A stretch of 64,000 nucleotides of DNA from an uncultured Lachnospiraceae bacterium (GTDB lineage: Bacteria > Bacillota > Clostridia > Lachnospirales > Lachnospiraceae), in assembly GCA_947628225.1 (NCBI GenBank), contig CANQYY010000001.1, positions 124,001-188,000 on the forward strand, in the 5' to 3' direction. The notes below the pieces were generated by a model. That model did not search any database. It saw only the letters and a program-made list of their open reading frames with translations, and was not told the DNA's origin. Made by a program: the position numbers and the translations under genes. Shown piece after piece: positions 7,705 to 16,478 of this stretch; the first letter of the stretch is position 1; every line of letters starts with the position of its first letter.

Positions 7705-8103
7705 TTACATACGAACCAGTTTACGCCAATCCAGATCACCCCGCTCCAGAGCTTTCACTAAGAGCTCTGCCGTAGCAAGATTGGTAGCTAACGGAATATT
7801 ATGGATGTCACACAGCCGGAATACGGTATTTACATCCGGCTCATGTATTTTGGGCGTCAAAGGATCCCGGAGAAAAATAACGAGGTCCAACTCATTATTT
7901 TCTATCTGGGAGCCTAATTGCTTTTCTCCTCCCAGATGCCCTGCCAGATATTTATGGATGGTCAGGTTTGTCACCTCTTCCACCAGTCTGCCGGTAGTTC
8001 CTGTGGCATAAATGGTATGGCGGCTCAAAATCCCCCTATAGGCAATACAGAAATTTTGCATTAATACCTTTTTTGAATCGTGCGCAATTAAGCCTATGTT
8101 CAA
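7705..8103 (-). CDS. mgsA: Methylglyoxal synthase, with Glu in place of the usual catalytic Asp
   Basis: A 132-residue protein that fits methylglyoxal synthase end to end: HDSKK at 8-12, ATGTTG phosphate loop at 33-38, FLRDPL with Asp80, HEPD with His87, and IPLATNLATAE at 103-113. The enzyme turns dihydroxyacetone phosphate into methylglyoxal and phosphate. The block that is GGDQQ in Escherichia coli and Bacillus reads GGEKQ here, placing Glu60 where the catalytic Asp is expected. The start is a TTG at 8103, supported by AAGGAGG 7 bases upstream. It follows rodA by 18 bases at the end of the mre/min cluster. Confidence 0.88.
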   Translation of the reverse strand: MNIGLIAHDSKKVLMQNFCIAYRGILSRHTIYATGTTGRLVEEVTNLTIHKYLAGHLGGEKQLGSQIENNELDLVIFLRDPLTPKIHEPDVNTVFRLCDIHNIPLATNLATAELLVKALERGDLDWRKLVRM

Positions 8104-8121
8104 ATAAATTCCTCCTTCCGG

Positions 8122-9291
8122 TTATCGAATCTCAAAGCTGCTGTTATTTCCTCTGTTTGGCTGAATCCCAATATTGAGCAAAATACCGATTGTCATCATG
8201 TTGCTGAGCAAAGAAGTCAGGCCATTGCTCAAAAACGGAAGCGGAAGTCCGGTATTTGGCAACAGGGAGGTCGCTACTCCCACGTTGAAAAAGGTTTGAA
8301 AACATATCATGGAGCCGATTCCAATGGCAATCATCATGCCCAGATAATCCTTTGCGTTTTTGGCAATAAAGAAACATTTTATGATGATAATCGAAAGCAG
8401 CGCCAAAATAATAATGCAACCGATGAATCCAAACTCCTCGCTGATGGGAGCCCATATAAAATCACTCTCTACGACATCAACACTTGTATAATTTCTGGCA
8501 GTATCTACTCCTTCTAACAGCTTACCATAAAGCCGGCCGGATGCAATAGACAAAATGGAATTATTCTGCTGATACATAACGCCGAGAGCTTCTGTTTCGG
8601 GATGGAGCCACCCCATAATGCGCTCCAACTGATAGCCGTGCAAAAGAAGCTGGTTTGGCTGCTGGATATACCAGAATAAAAAGGCGATTACGGGCAGGAC
8701 AACGGCGGCCACCGGACCCAGTACCTTTCTGCCGATTCCGGAGGAAAGCAGCATCATGACCAGGACCACCATAATAACGACGCTGGAGGATAAGTCTGAC
8801 TGTATCAGAATGAAAAAGGTAGGGACCGCAGCGATTGCCGTAGCAATAAAGAAATTCTTAAAGGATTTCAAATTCTCCCTGGAACGGTAAAAAAAGGCTG
8901 CCAGCGCCAGAATGACCACAATTTTGCAAATCTCGGATGGCTGGAACTTGATAATTTTGAAATCCAGCCACCGATAGGAACCGGTTGTCTGGTCATCTCC
9001 CAGCGGGCTTAATTTCGTAGCCGCTGCCATCAGCGTGGAAATGATATAGATAATCGGTATATAAAGGCACAAATCATGGTAATCGATCAGGGAAAAAATA
9101 AATATAACAAGAAAACCTCCCATGATAGCCACTGCCTGCCGTTTTAGGGAAAATTCCCCCTCCGGTAAAGCAACGGACAAAATATAAGAACTGATCAGGG
9201 ACAATATGAAAACGACTACTACTAATGAAAAGTCGTAATTTTTCCAGTTATACCGTTTAATCTGAAGCCATTGTATGATTCTTTCCCGCAT
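8122..9291 (-). CDS. rodA: SEDS-family peptidoglycan glycosyltransferase, RodA type (divergent)
   Basis: A 389-residue multi-pass membrane protein of the FtsW/RodA/SpoVE family. Family blocks visible are YRWLDFKIIKFQPSE (106-120), IQSDLSSS (163-170), VESDFIWAPISEEFG (274-288) and the GLPLPFLSNG block near the C-terminus. SEDS proteins polymerise glycan strands from lipid II with a partner class B PBP. Its place downstream of PBP2 and min genes argues for RodA rather than FtsW. The extracellular loop that normally carries the invariant Asp (DPxG) reads TEALG, with Glu234 at that position. The second block also differs from the usual PFISYGG. Confidence 0.85.
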   Translation of the reverse strand: MRERIIQWLQIKRYNWKNYDFSLVVVVFILSLISSYILSVALPEGEFSLKRQAVAIMGGFLVIFIFSLIDYHDLCLYIPIIYIISTLMAAATKLSPLGDDQTTGSYRWLDFKIIKFQPSEICKIVVILALAAFFYRSRENLKSFKNFFIATAIAAVPTFFILIQSDLSSSVVIMVVLVMMLLSSGIGRKVLGPVAAVVLPVIAFLFWYIQQPNQLLLHGYQLERIMGWLHPETEALGVMYQQNNSILSIASGRLYGKLLEGVDTARNYTSVDVVESDFIWAPISEEFGFIGCIIILALLSIIIIKCFFIAKNAKDYLGMMIAIGIGSMICFQTFFNVGVATSLLPNTGLPLPFLSNGLTSLLSNMMTIGILLNIGIQPNRGNNSSFEIR

Positions 9292-9317
9292 GATAATAAC
9301 CCGCCTGTCTGATTGTT

Positions 9318-9602
9318 TTATTTTATCTTCGGTTTCATGTCCTTAATTGGTATATTGGCAAATAGCGCCGGTACCGTACCATTACTTCCCTCGGATTCGG
9401 TCTGTTCGATCTTGATATCCAGTCCCTCCAAATCAATTTCCACATATTTGGAAATTACGTGTATAATATCATTCTTTATTTGTTCCATTATATCAGGAGA
9501 ACAGTTGGCGCGGTCGGAAACCAGCACCAGTTTTAACCGGTCTTTTGCTATGTTGCTTGATGATTTTTTCTTAAAAAAGTCTGCAAAACCCATTCCATTC
9601 AT
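9318..9602 (-). CDS. minE: Cell division topological specificity factor MinE
   Basis: A 94-residue protein. The basic, amphipathic N-terminus (MNGMGFADFFKKKSS) is the membrane-targeting part, and the following segment (SSNIAKDRLKLVLVSDRA) is the MinD-binding region. The C-terminal half forms the topological domain (EQIKNDIIHVISKYVEIDLEGLDIKIEQ). MinE stimulates MinD ATPase and drives Min oscillation in known systems. It lies 4 bases after minD with AAGGAG before its ATG. Confidence 0.92.
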   Translation of the reverse strand: MNGMGFADFFKKKSSSNIAKDRLKLVLVSDRANCSPDIMEQIKNDIIHVISKYVEIDLEGLDIKIEQTESEGSNGTVPALFANIPIKDMKPKIK

Positions 9603-9606
9603 CTCC

Positions 9607-10395
9607 TTAGTTTTTAAATTTGTTCTTCAGCTTTGAAAAGAAGCCATTTTTTTGGAGCAGGTTCAAAAACGGGACTTCTTCCCCCATAATCCTGCGGCAA
9701 ATATTTTCATATGCCTGTCCTGCCAGTGACTTGCTCCCTACCAGAGGTTCTCCCTGATTCGTGGACACAACAATATTTTCATCGTCCGGCACAACTCCCA
9801 GCATATCGATCGCCAGTATTTCCACTACATCCTCGCTGGACATCATATCGCCGCGCTTTACCATATCGGCGCGGAGCCGGTTGACAATCAGCTCCGTCTT
9901 CCCGATTTCATTTGCCTCCAGCAGGCCGATGATACGGTCAGCATCGCGGACGGCGGAAACCTCCGGCGTAGTTACCACAATAGCTCTGTCAGCGCCGGCA
10001 ATAGCATTTTTAAAGCCCTGTTCAATTCCTGCCGGACAGTCTAGCAATATGTAATCAAATTCCTCTTTCAGTTCGTTTGTCAGCTTCTCCATCTGTTCCG
10101 GATTTACCGCTGTCTTATCCCTTGTCTGGGCAGACGGCAGCAAATATAGGTTCGGATACCGTTTATCCTTGATCAGCGCCTGTTTAATACGGCAGTTTCC
10201 TTCAATAACATCCACCAGATTATATACAATCCGGTTTTCTAATCCCATAACAACATCCAGATTCCTAAGACCGATATCTGTATCAATCAATACGACCTTT
10301 TTTCCTTCTTTCGCAAGGCCGGTTCCTACGTTTGCCGTAGTGGTGGTTTTCCCTACGCCGCCCTTGCCTGATGTTATTACAATAACTTCACTCAT
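9607..10395 (-). CDS. minD: Septum site-determining ATPase MinD
   Basis: A 262-residue ParA/MinD-type ATPase with the deviant Walker A motif KGGVGKTTTTANVG (about 11-24). It also has DTDIGLRNLDVVMG, DYILLDCPAGIEQG (Walker B region) and the amphipathic C-terminal membrane-targeting helix (FFSKLKNKFKN). ATP-bound MinD dimers sit on the membrane and recruit MinC or MinE. It is flanked by minC and minE in the canonical order. Confidence 0.96.
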   Translation of the reverse strand: MSEVIVITSGKGGVGKTTTTANVGTGLAKEGKKVVLIDTDIGLRNLDVVMGLENRIVYNLVDVIEGNCRIKQALIKDKRYPNLYLLPSAQTRDKTAVNPEQMEKLTNELKEEFDYILLDCPAGIEQGFKNAIAGADRAIVVTTPEVSAVRDADRIIGLLEANEIGKTELIVNRLRADMVKRGDMMSSEDVVEILAIDMLGVVPDDENIVVSTNQGEPLVGSKSLAGQAYENICRRIMGEEVPFLNLLQKNGFFSKLKNKFKN

Positions 10396-10443
10396 AGTTC
10401 CTCTCTTTCCGCCGTAAAAATATCCGGCTTACCTGTTTTTCTG

Positions 10444-11109
10444 TTATATTTTTATATCTGTCAATGTTTTTCTTGACAGCGTATCCACATAAATATTGCC
10501 TCCCTCCAGATAGGCGATCTGCGGCTCCTTAGGCGGCTCTGACTTTTCGTCGGAGGCTCTTGCGATCACATCTCCAATCCGGATCTGGATCGGATTCATT
10601 TTCAGGGCGACCACAAAAGAGTTTTCTCTTCCCGAAGCCCCTGCATATACAGTGCCGTAAAGGTTCCCCAACACAACAACATTTCCGGTAGATACTATCT
10701 GGGCGCCTACATTCACATCCCCGAGAATCACAATACTGGTTTCAAATTCCATGACCTGGCCGGAGCGCAGGTTGCCTTTAAAAAACTGTCCCGTGTTGGA
10801 ATTTAATTGGAGCAGATGCTCATTCAGGGAGCGGTTAAAATATTCTTCTCTTTTTTTATCATTGTCAATGATGCAGACAATATCCAGATTAGAATGATCC
10901 GAAATGCACTGCAAAAGCACTGCCTCCTCTTCTTCCGATAATTCCCTTCCCTCAAAAGAAACTGCCACCTGGGCGTTCCCGAGAAAATCTGCGCCGGAAG
11001 AAAATTTATGCTCCACCTCAGTCAGCAGATCTTCAAAAGATAAATTTTCATCTAAGACTATCCGGATGCCGGATTTGCTGCCTTTAATTACGACAGGTGC
11101 TTTTTTCAT
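10444..11109 (-). CDS. minC: Septum site-determining protein MinC
   Basis: A 221-residue inhibitor of FtsZ assembly. The N-terminal domain (1-100) is weakly conserved. The C-terminal beta-helix domain carries the recognisable blocks LRSGQVMEFETSIVILGDVNVGAQI and GNVVVLGNLYGTVYAG, which dimerise and bind MinD in known proteins. AGGGAGG lies before the ATG. It follows PBP2 by 16 bases in the same direction, joining Min positioning genes to the elongation machinery. Confidence 0.93.
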   Translation of the reverse strand: MKKAPVVIKGSKSGIRIVLDENLSFEDLLTEVEHKFSSGADFLGNAQVAVSFEGRELSEEEEAVLLQCISDHSNLDIVCIIDNDKKREEYFNRSLNEHLLQLNSNTGQFFKGNLRSGQVMEFETSIVILGDVNVGAQIVSTGNVVVLGNLYGTVYAGASGRENSFVVALKMNPIQIRIGDVIARASDEKSEPPKEPQIAYLEGGNIYVDTLSRKTLTDIKI

Positions 11110-11125
11110 GTTGTTTTCCTCCCTC

Positions 11126-14014
11126 TTAATCGGTAACTCCGTGGCTGTTCATAGTTGGATTGGTGGCGCGCCCATTTAGTAATGACTTACGGGATTTCTT
11201 ATCATAATAATATTTATATATGTTGCTGGCAAGCTCCGCGGCATTGGACGATACAAAACCATTCGGAATAACAACAACAACGGAAATTTCAGGGTTTGAA
11301 TACGGGGCAAAGCTGACAAACAGAGCGTGGTTCGGCTCATTAGCCGTAATCTGCGCTGTACCGGTCTTCCCCGCCACCTGAATCGGAACTTTCCGGAACA
11401 ACGTGGTAATGCTGCCGTTATTTATAACCCGGTTCATTCCTGTCTTTATTGCCGATAAGGTGGAAGGGCTGAAATCCAGCTCGCTGTTTACCTTTGCCGA
11501 GTTCTTCTTCTCTTTTCCCGTTCTGGTGTTTTTTACCTTATCAACCAGCGTTAAATCATAGCAGGTGCCGCCATTGGCTATGGTGGTCACATAGCGGGAC
11601 AACTGGATTGGCGTATAGCTGTTTGAGCCCTGACCGATTGCCGAACGCACAATATCCACATCGGAAAAGGTCGGCTCTGCCTCCGACAGCTCAACGCCGG
11701 ATTTTTTTGTCAGTCCGTATTTGTCGGCATATTTTTTTAACCGGGACAGGCCCTTTTCGTTATCGACAATATTGCTTCGCCCGTTTCCCAGCCGGTATCC
11801 CATTTCATAAAAGAAATAGTTGCATGAGTGCTGGATTGCCTGAGAAACATTCAGGGTACCATGTGAAACACTGCTCCAGCATTTTGGCCATGGCTTATTG
11901 ATTTTGGAAAACTGGACGCCGTCGTGTACTGTCGAGTAAGGATTAATAAATCCCTCCTCTAAGACTGCCGTTGCCGTCACCATTTTAAAGGTGGAACCCG
12001 GCGCTGTCTTTTGTTGGGTGGCGCGGTTTAACAGAGCCGAAGCGCTGCTTGTACTAACTTTATTATAATAGTCGCTATCCACGTTATTTGCAAATTTATT
12101 ATTATCATAGCTCGGATAGGATACCATCGATAATACTTTGCCGGTTTTTACAGAAGTGACTACAACAGAGCAGGCACAGGGCGTCAGTCCCAGCTCGCCC
12201 GGTGATATTTCCAGCGATTTAATCTTTGATTTCAGGAAGCTGTATGGCGCTATCATGCCGGTACGCAGTTTATCGTAGGTCGTTTTGTTCTTTTTCAGCA
12301 CCTTTTGATCGTAAAGCAGCATACAGATTTCCCGTCCATATATGCTTCCTCTATCTACCATGGCATGGTAAACCTTTTTATCAAAGGAAATATCGTCTAA
12401 GATCTCGTCATAAATATAATCGCATATCTTTTTAAAAACCTCTTCGGAACTGTAAAATTCATCCCCAATATCCAGATTTTTTAACTGGATCCAGTTATTT
12501 TTTATGGCATAAATTAAAAACTGGCTTAAACTGATCTCATCATTCACATATTTATTATAGATGGAATCCGTCGTATCCATATTGGAACTGTCCAAAATGC
12601 CATTCTCCTTCAGCATGGAAAAAAAGTAATCCATATAGCTGTCCATGGCGTCCGACAGCTGTTCCCCGTCTGTCTTATTATCATAGGTGAGATGCCTCTT
12701 AATGCTTCGGATAGCTGATTTTTTGGCAGATATAAATTTCCGGTAGACAGACTTTTCCAGCGAGGTGGCATCCTCTGCCCCGAAATGCTGAATATCGACG
12801 ATACTGTTTTGTAAAATGGCATCGTAGACATCATAGATGGACACTAAAATACCGGAAGCCTTTCTCCCTTTTGTCCCATGCCCTTTACCGTTGACCAGCT
12901 TAGAAGCTAAAATACCGGCAATTTCCTTTTCCGCCAGTTTATAGGTAGCCTTTTGCAAATTGGAATTGATTGACAGATAAATATCGTTTCCCGCTACGGC
13001 GTCCTTTGTTTTCTCCGAAGAAACGATGCGGGAGCTGCTGTCAAGCAAAAGGGTTTCCGAACCCTTCTGTCCCTTTAGATCTTCCTCATATTCTTTCTCA
13101 ATCCCGGTTTTTCCTATCTGGTCTGCCGCCGTATATTCCGTTTTGGGATTTTCCTCCTGCATCTGGGCAAGCGTATCGGAGGAAATCAGGCCGGTATACC
13201 CGATAATATGGGAAAAGTATTTACTGTCGTAATATACCCGGTTCATCTCGGCAGAAACTTCCACGCCCGGTAATTCGGCGGAACTTTCCTTAATGGCGGC
13301 AACCGTTCTCTCGGAAACATTGTTACTGACAGAGATCGCCTCATATTTTGAATAGGTATTCATTAACATGGCATAGCGGACTGTCATAATTTTCAGAGCA
13401 TCTTCATTGCTGAACTTTTCGCTGTATCTGCCCTCCTGATCCGTCTTCCCCTCTTCTTTTACATCAAAGAAATGGGTGGTATTTGCCTTCGCCGTGTTGC
13501 GCAGATACCAAAAACAGTCTTCCGCTGTCATATCCTGCTGTTCCTGCGTCAGCTCGTCTATTGATTTGCAGTAAAAAATATCCCGTTTAAATCTAAGCTG
13601 GGCGGATTTATTGGTATTAAACTTAAATTTCCCTTTTTTCGTCATGGAAATGGGGAATTCCAGATCCAGCTTATCCCCGTTTTTCTCAATGAGCCGGATG
13701 CATTTTATGATAACCTGGTTTTTTGTAAGATTATCTTTCAGCTCACCGGAATCCTCGATTGTTATGGCATAGCTTTGTTCATTCGTGGCAAGCAGCCTTC
13801 CCGTGCTGTCATATATTTTTCCTCTGGCGCTTTTAATAGTCTTAACTTTTTGCTTTTGGAGCGTGGCTTCTTTATCATAGGTTTCGCCTTTGATTATCTG
13901 AAGATAAAACATACGGCCAATCAGTATACTAAATAGCACAATATAGGTTATGACTGCGGAAAACAGCCGGGATTTTACAATATTTTTCAAATTTTCCAGT
14001 ATACTGTCTAACAA
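11126..14014 (-). CDS. mrdA: Penicillin-binding protein 2 (elongation transpeptidase) with large insertion
   Basis: A 962-residue class B PBP that cross-links peptidoglycan with RodA. It has one N-terminal membrane helix (about 17-38), a pedestal/dimerisation region (40-345), and a transpeptidase domain with SxxK at Ser674-Lys677 (GSTFK), SCN at 730-732 and KTGT at 883-886. Usual length is 600-720 residues. The extra length is mainly a helix-rich, charged insertion at about 377-610, placed between SNLQKATYKLAEKEI and the VVVTSVKTGKVLSMVSYPSYD block. The reading frame is open throughout, so it is not a frameshift artefact. The start is TTG at 14014 with GAGGAGG upstream, inside the end of mreD. 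Confidence 0.92.
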   Translation of the reverse strand: MLDSILENLKNIVKSRLFSAVITYIVLFSILIGRMFYLQIIKGETYDKEATLQKQKVKTIKSARGKIYDSTGRLLATNEQSYAITIEDSGELKDNLTKNQVIIKCIRLIEKNGDKLDLEFPISMTKKGKFKFNTNKSAQLRFKRDIFYCKSIDELTQEQQDMTAEDCFWYLRNTAKANTTHFFDVKEEGKTDQEGRYSEKFSNEDALKIMTVRYAMLMNTYSKYEAISVSNNVSERTVAAIKESSAELPGVEVSAEMNRVYYDSKYFSHIIGYTGLISSDTLAQMQEENPKTEYTAADQIGKTGIEKEYEEDLKGQKGSETLLLDSSSRIVSSEKTKDAVAGNDIYLSINSNLQKATYKLAEKEIAGILASKLVNGKGHGTKGRKASGILVSIYDVYDAILQNSIVDIQHFGAEDATSLEKSVYRKFISAKKSAIRSIKRHLTYDNKTDGEQLSDAMDSYMDYFFSMLKENGILDSSNMDTTDSIYNKYVNDEISLSQFLIYAIKNNWIQLKNLDIGDEFYSSEEVFKKICDYIYDEILDDISFDKKVYHAMVDRGSIYGREICMLLYDQKVLKKNKTTYDKLRTGMIAPYSFLKSKIKSLEISPGELGLTPCACSVVVTSVKTGKVLSMVSYPSYDNNKFANNVDSDYYNKVSTSSASALLNRATQQKTAPGSTFKMVTATAVLEEGFINPYSTVHDGVQFSKINKPWPKCWSSVSHGTLNVSQAIQHSCNYFFYEMGYRLGNGRSNIVDNEKGLSRLKKYADKYGLTKKSGVELSEAEPTFSDVDIVRSAIGQGSNSYTPIQLSRYVTTIANGGTCYDLTLVDKVKNTRTGKEKKNSAKVNSELDFSPSTLSAIKTGMNRVINNGSITTLFRKVPIQVAGKTGTAQITANEPNHALFVSFAPYSNPEISVVVVIPNGFVSSNAAELASNIYKYYYDKKSRKSLLNGRATNPTMNSHGVTD

Positions 14015-14016
14015 AA

Positions 14017-14523
14017 CTACGCCTCCTCCCGCTTTTTGCTAAGAAACCGTTCCAGCATGGCGATGAAACGGTAAACTAATATCCCCACTAAAACGGTATA
14101 TACCATCTCCGGTAAAATCCTGTGCAGAAAATAAAATACAAAATGAGTCCTGGCGCGGACTAAAAATTCCGTCACATAAACATAAATGCCATATACAAAA
14201 TCACTGCCGAAGATTAAAAGAGCCGGCAGCAACAGACTGTCCGTAAAGTATATTTTCTGGCAAAAGCCAATAACAAAGCCAATCGTCATACAGATAAAGG
14301 CATAAAGGCCAATCACGGTACCAAACTGCATATCCAGCATCAGGCCGCAGAAAAACCCGGTTACCAGACCGGAAGTTCTGCCGCGCAGGTATCCGTAGCA
14401 GACAGTGAGGATCAGTAAAAGGTTTGGTACTACATCAGCCAGCTTCAAGGCTTGGAATACCGTTGTCTGCAGCACAAAGGCTATTAAAATGATAAGGGCA
14501 GAAACAATTTTTCTTTTAATCAT
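14017..14523 (-). CDS. mreD: Rod shape-determining protein MreD
   Basis: A 168-residue, very hydrophobic protein with about five membrane helices, matching MreD in size, hydropathy and position between mreC and PBP2. Recognisable features are PNLLLILTVCYGYLRGRTSGLVTGFFCGLMLDM and the C-terminal basic tail KKREEA. It overlaps the end of mreC by 8 bases. MreD is a membrane partner of MreC and RodA/PBP2; its biochemical role is not well defined. Confidence 0.88.
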   Translation of the reverse strand: MIKRKIVSALIILIAFVLQTTVFQALKLADVVPNLLLILTVCYGYLRGRTSGLVTGFFCGLMLDMQFGTVIGLYAFICMTIGFVIGFCQKIYFTDSLLLPALLIFGSDFVYGIYVYVTEFLVRARTHFVFYFLHRILPEMVYTVLVGILVYRFIAMLERFLSKKREEA

Positions 14524-15391
14524 AATTTGAAATATCCTTGATTTCTTTTGAATCTCTTAACTGGGTAATGACTAATACATACTCCAGCTGGTCAAAGGCA
14601 ACCACCGGCGTCAGATGCGCGGTTTTGGTCAACGAGGAGGCATCTGTTGTAATATCCTTTACATAACCGACGGACAGCCCCTGTAAAAACTTATCGCTCA
14701 CATGAGAGGTGACAACTTCATCGCCTTCCTTTATTTTAGCGGAGTTGCTGATCATTTCCACATCAATGTAGCCGTTGTAAATGCTTTCCATATTTCCCTT
14801 GACCATACAGGTTTCTTTCGTTTCGGCAAACATGGAGCTGACATTGCTTTTATCATCAATGATCGAGCGGACCTTGGCATAGGTTTCGCCCACCTCGGAA
14901 ATAATGCCGACCAGTCCGTTTCCGGAGATGACGTTCATATCCACCTGGATGCCATCTCTTTTCCCCTTGTCGATGGTAAATACGTTAAACCAGTTGTTGC
15001 CGTCGCGGCTGATGATCTGGGCGGCAACTTTCGGATAATCCGGATATTTTTTATCCAGATGATACAGCTTCTGGTAATTTTCCAGTTCGCTGTTTTCTCC
15101 AATCAGAATCTTATTATCGTAGCTGAGGGCATCCAACTGTTCCTTCAACTTCTGGTTTTCCTGCAAAATCTTCTCTTTGGAGGCTAACAAATCCATCTTC
15201 CCCGACAAATATCCGCCCACGGTATTGATCCCCTTCTGCATGGGCGTCACAATATCCCCGAAAGCAGTCTTTACCGAAGAGAGCTGATTGGAAAATTTAA
15301 AGGTAAGCACAACCAGCATCACACACACAAGAGATAAACAGATATATAAAATTTTCGGATGAATCCAATTTTTCTTTCTTCTTCTTTTCAT
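14516..15391 (-). CDS. mreC: Rod shape-determining protein MreC
   Basis: A 291-residue bitopic protein: short basic cytoplasmic N-terminus, one membrane helix (about 12-30), a coiled coil (60-110, SKEKILQENQKLKEQLDAL) and the beta-rich extracellular domain (ISRDGNNWFNVFTIDKGKRDGI, NGLVGIISEVG, VRSIIDDKSNVS). MreC links MreB to PBP2 and activates the elongasome. GGGAGG precedes the ATG by about 6 bases. A 77-base gap separates it from mreB. Confidence 0.94.
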   Translation of the reverse strand: MKRRRKKNWIHPKILYICLSLVCVMLVVLTFKFSNQLSSVKTAFGDIVTPMQKGINTVGGYLSGKMDLLASKEKILQENQKLKEQLDALSYDNKILIGENSELENYQKLYHLDKKYPDYPKVAAQIISRDGNNWFNVFTIDKGKRDGIQVDMNVISGNGLVGIISEVGETYAKVRSIIDDKSNVSSMFAETKETCMVKGNMESIYNGYIDVEMISNSAKIKEGDEVVTSHVSDKFLQGLSVGYVKDITTDASSLTKTAHLTPVVAFDQLEYVLVITQLRDSKEIKDISNYD

Positions 15392-15468
15392 TGCATCCTC
15401 CCTTCAAAATGCCAGAGAATTTCCTCCTGTCGATCCGTAAGGAACAAAAACGGCTCCATGATGAGGCG

Positions 15469-16461
15469 CTATACTGTCAGTTTTGCCAGGGCAGGGTCTT
15501 CAATGATAGAACCGAGTCCCATAATAACCGTACTTTCCGGTTCATCACAGAGATTTACTTTTAATCCGAGCTGTTCGTATACAAATTTCCCTAAATCCTG
15601 AATCCGGCTGGAACCGCCGGTCAAATAAACACCGGCTTTGTAAATGTCGGATGAAATTTCCGGCGGCGTGCGCTCCAAAATGATTTTTATGGAATCCACA
15701 ATATTCTGGAATAATTCGCTGAGGGCGCCGTATACATCCTCGCTGGTAACGGTAATTTCACTGGGCAGCCCGGTTACCAGATTACGTCCGCAAATATCAA
15801 TCGAAGCATCTGTCACGTAGGCAGAACCAATGGTCTTCTTAATCTGCTCTGCCGTTTTTTCGCCAATAACAAAATTTTTATCTTTTTTGATCTTGCCGAT
15901 AATGGCTTCATCAAAACGATTTCCCCCCACGGGAATCAGACGGCTCAGCACAATACCGCCCAGAGATAAAACCGATATCTCCGTCGTATTTGCCCCGATA
16001 TCCACAACCAGCGTCCCGGTGGACTTTGTGATGTCCAGGCTCATGCCCAACGCATCGGCAACGGGCTTTTCTACTACATGGATTTTTTTTGGTTTTAGAT
16101 TGGTATTGGATATCAGATCAAAATAAGCTCTTTTTTCTACTTCGGTAATATCCGTAGGAACAGCGATATAATAATCGGCTCCTTTTAATTTGCGTTTCCC
16201 GTCCAAATCATGGAAAAAATAATCAATCATTGCCTGCATATTTCCGATATCGGCTATGACGCCGTTTTTTACCGGATAGGAAACCTCAATGTTGACCGGC
16301 GCTTTTTCATACATTTCAAATGCCTCATTGCCGACGGCAAACGTATGATTCTTATTATATATGGCAATGACGCTTTTTTCGTGGAGGATAACACCCTCGC
16401 CGTTTTTATAAAACTTGATGGAACTGGTTCCAAAATCAATACCAATTGCTTTTCCTGACAT
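15469..16461 (-). CDS. mreB: Actin-like cytoskeletal protein MreB
   Basis: A 330-residue actin-fold ATPase. The ATG at 16461 (MSGKAIGIDFGTSSIKFY) is preferred over a GTG two codons upstream because it aligns with the family and has AGGAAG at the right distance. Visible blocks are phosphate 1 (IDFGTSS, 8-14), VVEKPVADALG, phosphate 2 (VVDIGANTTEISVLSLGG) and the adenosine motif TGGSSRIQDLGKFV. MreB filaments organise the elongation complex made by the genes downstream. Confidence 0.94.
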   Translation of the reverse strand: MSGKAIGIDFGTSSIKFYKNGEGVILHEKSVIAIYNKNHTFAVGNEAFEMYEKAPVNIEVSYPVKNGVIADIGNMQAMIDYFFHDLDGKRKLKGADYYIAVPTDITEVEKRAYFDLISNTNLKPKKIHVVEKPVADALGMSLDITKSTGTLVVDIGANTTEISVLSLGGIVLSRLIPVGGNRFDEAIIGKIKKDKNFVIGEKTAEQIKKTIGSAYVTDASIDICGRNLVTGLPSEITVTSEDVYGALSELFQNIVDSIKIILERTPPEISSDIYKAGVYLTGGSSRIQDLGKFVYEQLGLKVNLCDEPESTVIMGLGSIIEDPALAKLTV

Positions 16462-16478
16462 AATCACTCTTCCTCTCT

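Noticed and set aside
11126..14014. Possibility that PBP2 is two genes joined by error, or holds a mobile insert.
   Set aside because: A single open frame with family motifs on both sides and no repeats or transposase sequence; a natural insertion is simpler.
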